NCBI RefSeq assembly: GCF_009911795.1
Contig: NZ_CP047898.1
Location: forward strand, 1 to 64,000
Reading direction: 5' to 3'
DNA length: 64,000 nt
Origin: Pseudarthrobacter psychrotolerans
Lineage (GTDB): Bacteria; Actinomycetota; Actinomycetes; Actinomycetales; Micrococcaceae
The notes under the pieces: model-generated
What the model was told of the DNA's origin: nothing
Seen by the model: only the letters and a program-made list of their open reading frames with translations
Databases searched by the model: none
Shown: positions 63,581 to 64,000 of the stretch, piece by piece
How the letters are laid out: each line of letters begins with the position of its first letter
Position numbering within the stretch: the stretch's first letter is position 1
Program-made: the position numbers and the translations under genes

Positions 63581-64000
63581 ATGGTGCTTACTTTTCTTTT
63601 TCGGCGCGCAGTCACTGGCGTGATTCTCATTGTTGCGATTTCAATCGTTACCTTCGTCCTGATCTACGCCAGCGGCGGTGATATAGCTCGTCACATTCTG
63701 GGCGGCGATGCTGATCAGGCGCAGGTCGATGCCAAAGCTAGGGAACTCGGGCTGGACCAGCCCATCATGAATCAGTACTTCGCCTGGTTCGGGAAGATGG
63801 CTAGCGGAGATTTTGGACGCTCCTGGTTCACATCAGAGTCCGTAACCGCAGCGGTTAGTTCCCGGCTGTCCGTGACGCTTTCGATAGTTGTGGTGGCCCT
63901 GATCGTGGTGGCGATCATGAGTGTGATTCTGGGTGTAACGGCCGCCGTCCGCCGTGGCTGGGTCGATAGAGTCGTCCAGATCGTTTCAGTTCTTGGTGTC
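63581..64000 (+). CDS. ABC transporter permease, DppB/OppB-like (cut by window end)
   Basis: From ATG 63581 (after GAGAGGACC): MVLTFLFRRAVTGVILIVAI, then SIVTFVLIYASGGDIARHIL, ARELGLDQPIMNQYFAWFGK, MASGDFGRSWFTSESVTAAV and helices SIVVVALIVVAIMSVILGVT. The LGLDxPxxxQY and GDFGxS signatures are those of the first membrane subunit of peptide/nickel importers. The gene runs off the window after about 140 residues. Confidence 0.9.
   Translation, partial: MVLTFLFRRAVTGVILIVAISIVTFVLIYASGGDIARHILGGDADQAQVDAKARELGLDQPIMNQYFAWFGKMASGDFGRSWFTSESVTAAVSSRLSVTLSIVVVALIVVAIMSVILGVTAAVRRGWVDRVVQIVSVLGV

Noticed and set aside
1..64000. CRISPR array or Cas genes
   Set aside because: No regularly spaced short repeats with unique spacers and no Cas-like proteins; the only spaced repeats are the iteron-like ones at 24.6-24.8 kb.

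Overview
The window looks like a chromosomal segment of a high-GC actinobacterium of the Micrococcaceae (Arthrobacter / Pseudarthrobacter type). Evidence is the GC-rich codon use, the glyS, dusB-dgt-dnaG-tRNA-Asn housekeeping block, frequent GTG starts, 4-bp ATGA/GTGA gene overlaps and actinobacterial families such as DUF2637, SCO6880 and DUF4913. Species is not determined. Many genes carry one-base contractions in G/C runs. Two of these fall in glyS, which should be essential, so most frameshifts in the first 16.6 kb are probably sequencing errors rather than true gene loss. Genes whose frame is broken as printed are typed pseudogene here, with that caveat.

Layout. (1) 1-21,183 is chromosomal core: a LysR regulator divergent from mmsB-mmsA (valine/branched-acid catabolism), a GDSL hydrolase / winged-helix / SHOCT gene run, an esterase, an IS1380-type insertion sequence with a 5-bp target duplication, an S4 RNA-binding protein, a YdcZ-type exporter, glyS-GNAT, a FAD-linked oxidase, a DUF1295-hydrolase pair, a YibE/F transporter, dusB-dgt, dnaG and tRNA-Asn. 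(2) 21,184 to about 38,461 is a conjugative or integrative element next to tRNA-Asn. It holds divergent XRE regulators, two winged-helix initiator-like genes (one with an iteron-like array inside its coding sequence), a sigma-like gene, a cell-wall hydrolase, a lipoprotein, two paralogous small membrane proteins, VirB6-, SCO6880-, VirB4- and VirD4-like genes, two HNH-like genes and DUF4913. No relaxase and no integrase of its own is visible. (3) 38,462-42,366 is a Tn554-type transposon (tnpA, tnpB, tnpC/DUF6262 and one unknown passenger) bounded by near-identical inverted ends. (4) 42,417-46,980 is a LysE exporter and a junkyard of transposases: a truncated IS256 gene abutting a truncated IS30 gene, which is itself split by a 2.16-kb group II intron whose removal restores the IS30 frame exactly.

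(5) 46,981-56,545 is an aromatic catabolism cluster. It has a truncated MFS uptake gene, a two-domain flavin monooxygenase/old-yellow-enzyme fusion (2-aminobenzoyl-CoA monooxygenase/reductase or salicylyl-CoA 5-hydroxylase type), an aryl-CoA ligase, two thioesterases, a small cupin, a fumarylacetoacetate-hydrolase-family enzyme, a RidA protein, a PaaX repressor and the front part of a kynureninase. Together they suggest tryptophan to kynurenine to anthranilate to anthraniloyl-CoA breakdown. (6) 57,032-64,000 holds an MFS transporter divergent from a type-B carboxylesterase, a tyrosine-phosphatase-like protein behind a TetR-like palindrome, a TetR regulator, and an oligopeptide-type ABC transporter (binding protein and start of the permease).
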